Origin: an uncultured Bacilli bacterium | Lineage (GTDB): Bacteria; Bacillota_I; Bacilli_A; RF39; UBA660 | Direction: 5' to 3' | Assembly: GCA_947623845.1 (NCBI GenBank) | Contig: CANQHM010000005.1 | Location: forward strand, 1 to 41,303 | Length of the DNA stretch: 41,303 nt | Part shown: positions 40,758 to 41,303 of the stretch, one piece after another | Layout: every line of letters starts with the position of its first letter | Position numbering within the stretch: the stretch's first letter is position 1 | Program-made: the position numbers and the translations under genes | The notes under the pieces: generated by a model | Databases searched by the model: none | What the model was told of the DNA's origin: nothing | The model's input: only the letters and a program-made list of their open reading frames with translations

Positions 40758-41070
40758 TGCTATAACTCCTAGGTACTTCAATAATTTGATGAATTACTTT
40801 CGACCCATCTTTATATAATTCTATAACTTCATTATCATTTAACTTAATATTTAATTTTTCTAATTTTTTAAGTTTGCTCTTTCTAATTTTCTTATAAATA
40901 TTAATCTTATAAATACTATTAGATTTTACCCTTAAATAGAAAGAATCTTCTAAAAAATTCTCATTAATTTTTGGCCCAATTAAATAACTATTTCTAGTTT
41001 TAGCTACCAAAATATCTTTACCTAAAGTATTTCTATTCTTTAAATATTCATTATAAAATAAATACTTCAT
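40747..41070 (-). CDS. Degenerate E1-like/ocin-ThiF partner of YcaO
   Basis: 107 residues, basic. The stretch KDILVAKTRNSYLIGPKIN followed by FLEDSFYLRVKSN recalls the middle of TOMM leader-binding (ocin-ThiF) proteins, where a GP...CxxCxxxR pattern is found. The end VIHQIIEVPRSYSNEK recalls their H...PxCxxC ending. Both Cys pairs that bind zinc in those proteins are absent here (Ser/Asn in their place), and the protein is far shorter. The match is by pattern only. Gene position directly ahead of YcaO, with overlap, supports a partner role. Confidence 0.55.
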   Translation of the reverse strand: MKYLFYNEYLKNRNTLGKDILVAKTRNSYLIGPKINENFLEDSFYLRVKSNSIYKINIYKKIRKSKLKKLEKLNIKLNDNEVIELYKDGSKVIHQIIEVPRSYSNEK

Positions 41071-41303
41071 TATTTAACCTTTTTTCTACTTTGTTTATCT
41101 ACTATATCTAATTTTTCTTCTGCTACTTTTTGAAATTCATCTAAATTTTCTAATAGTTTTTCTTTTTCTTGTTTTAAAGAAGTTACTGCAATACACCAAT
41201 TACCTATATCTGTTTTCATAAAAGACTCAATATCTTCTTTACTCCATTTTTGTTTTTCTTTATATAAAGGATCACATACAATAAAATCATCTTTATCATA
41301 ACC
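41070..41303 (-). CDS. C39-like peptidase/BtrH-type protein, 3' end only
   Basis: The last 77 residues of a gene entering from the right edge. GYDKDDFIVCDPLYKEKQKW followed by SKEDIESFM is the look of the C-terminal half of papain-like C39/BtrH_N domains (the GYDxxxFxVxDP strand pair), and a charged coiled-coil tail follows. The stop overlaps the ATG of the next gene by 1 nt. In this operon it could be a precursor-processing or condensing enzyme. The catalytic Cys would lie outside the window. Confidence 0.6.
   Translation of the reverse strand, partial: GYDKDDFIVCDPLYKEKQKWSKEDIESFMKTDIGNWCIAVTSLKQEKEKLLENLDEFQKVAEEKLDIVDKQSRKKVK

Noticed and set aside
1..41303. Mollicutes code 4 (UGA as Trp)
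   Set aside because: Tryptophan is written UGG throughout, and UGA ends at least the unknown gene at 9269-9664; reading frames are complete with code 11.

Overview
This window comes from a low-GC Gram-positive bacterium. Coding DNA is very AT-rich. Gene starts carry strong GGAGG-type ribosome binding sites, promoters are of the TTGACA/TATAAT type, and terminators are hairpins with U-runs. UGA is used as a stop and UGG as Trp, so the code is 11 and not the Mollicutes code 4. Several gene neighbourhoods match Bacillus order: rbgA-rnhB-topA, yqfC-yqfD-ybeY-dgkA-era-yqzL-recO-glyS, rpsU-yqeY and mraZ-rsmH-ftsL-pbpB. Together with small genome features (single-chain GlyRS, type-3 ProRS, a mitochondrial-type Tam41), this suggests an uncultured gut Bacilli lineage close to RF39/Acholeplasmatales/Erysipelotrichia. 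That placement is inference. All genes but one lie on the minus strand; the exception is a tandem-HTH regulator at 35540-35971.

Layout from left to right. 1-5905: housekeeping run rbgA, an mTERF-like unknown, rnhB, an LTA-synthase-type sulfatase and topA (cut by the window edge). 5892-9664: an accessory island sitting directly on the start of rbgA, with a YhcG-type PDDEXK nuclease, a remnant of an antirepressor, a BRO-N antirepressor, a KilA-N protein and an unknown; it contains a duplicated promoter segment and several inverted repeats. 9802-13097: cardiolipin synthase, a sugar-nucleotidyltransferase-like enzyme, a 41-residue membrane protein and an unknown. 13178-16500: divIVA, sepF, an unknown, and glyS behind a very short glycine T-box. 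16690-23202: a DUF2207-like membrane protein, recO, the tiny yqzL, era, dgkA, ybeY, a VanZ protein, the sporulation-type pair yqfD/yqfC, yqeY and rpsU.

23270-27004: a surface protein with a pilin-like N terminus, then a compact bacteriocin operon: a peptidase-containing ABC exporter, a minimal HlyD-like accessory protein, two double-glycine-leader peptides and a third hydrophobic peptide that resembles the second. 27285-29613: proS and a Tam41-type CDP-diacylglycerol synthase. 29614-29850 holds three 23-bp direct repeats. 29851-33611: a dcw-type division operon with MraZ boxes in its leader. 33746-35971: a large anchored surface protein facing the divergent HTH regulator. 36027-37860: tyrS and a GNAT acetyltransferase.

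37900-41303 (right edge): thiE, a nucleotidyltransferase-fold protein, a TOMM-type YcaO cyclodehydratase ending in a PxPxP motif, a small E1-like partner that seems to have lost its zinc cysteines, and the 3' end of a C39-like peptidase gene. This looks like one end of an azol(in)e RiPP cluster whose precursor lies outside the window. The most interesting points are the bacteriocin triplet, the degenerate TOMM set, the ultrashort T-box, the bacterial Tam41 and the antirepressor island.
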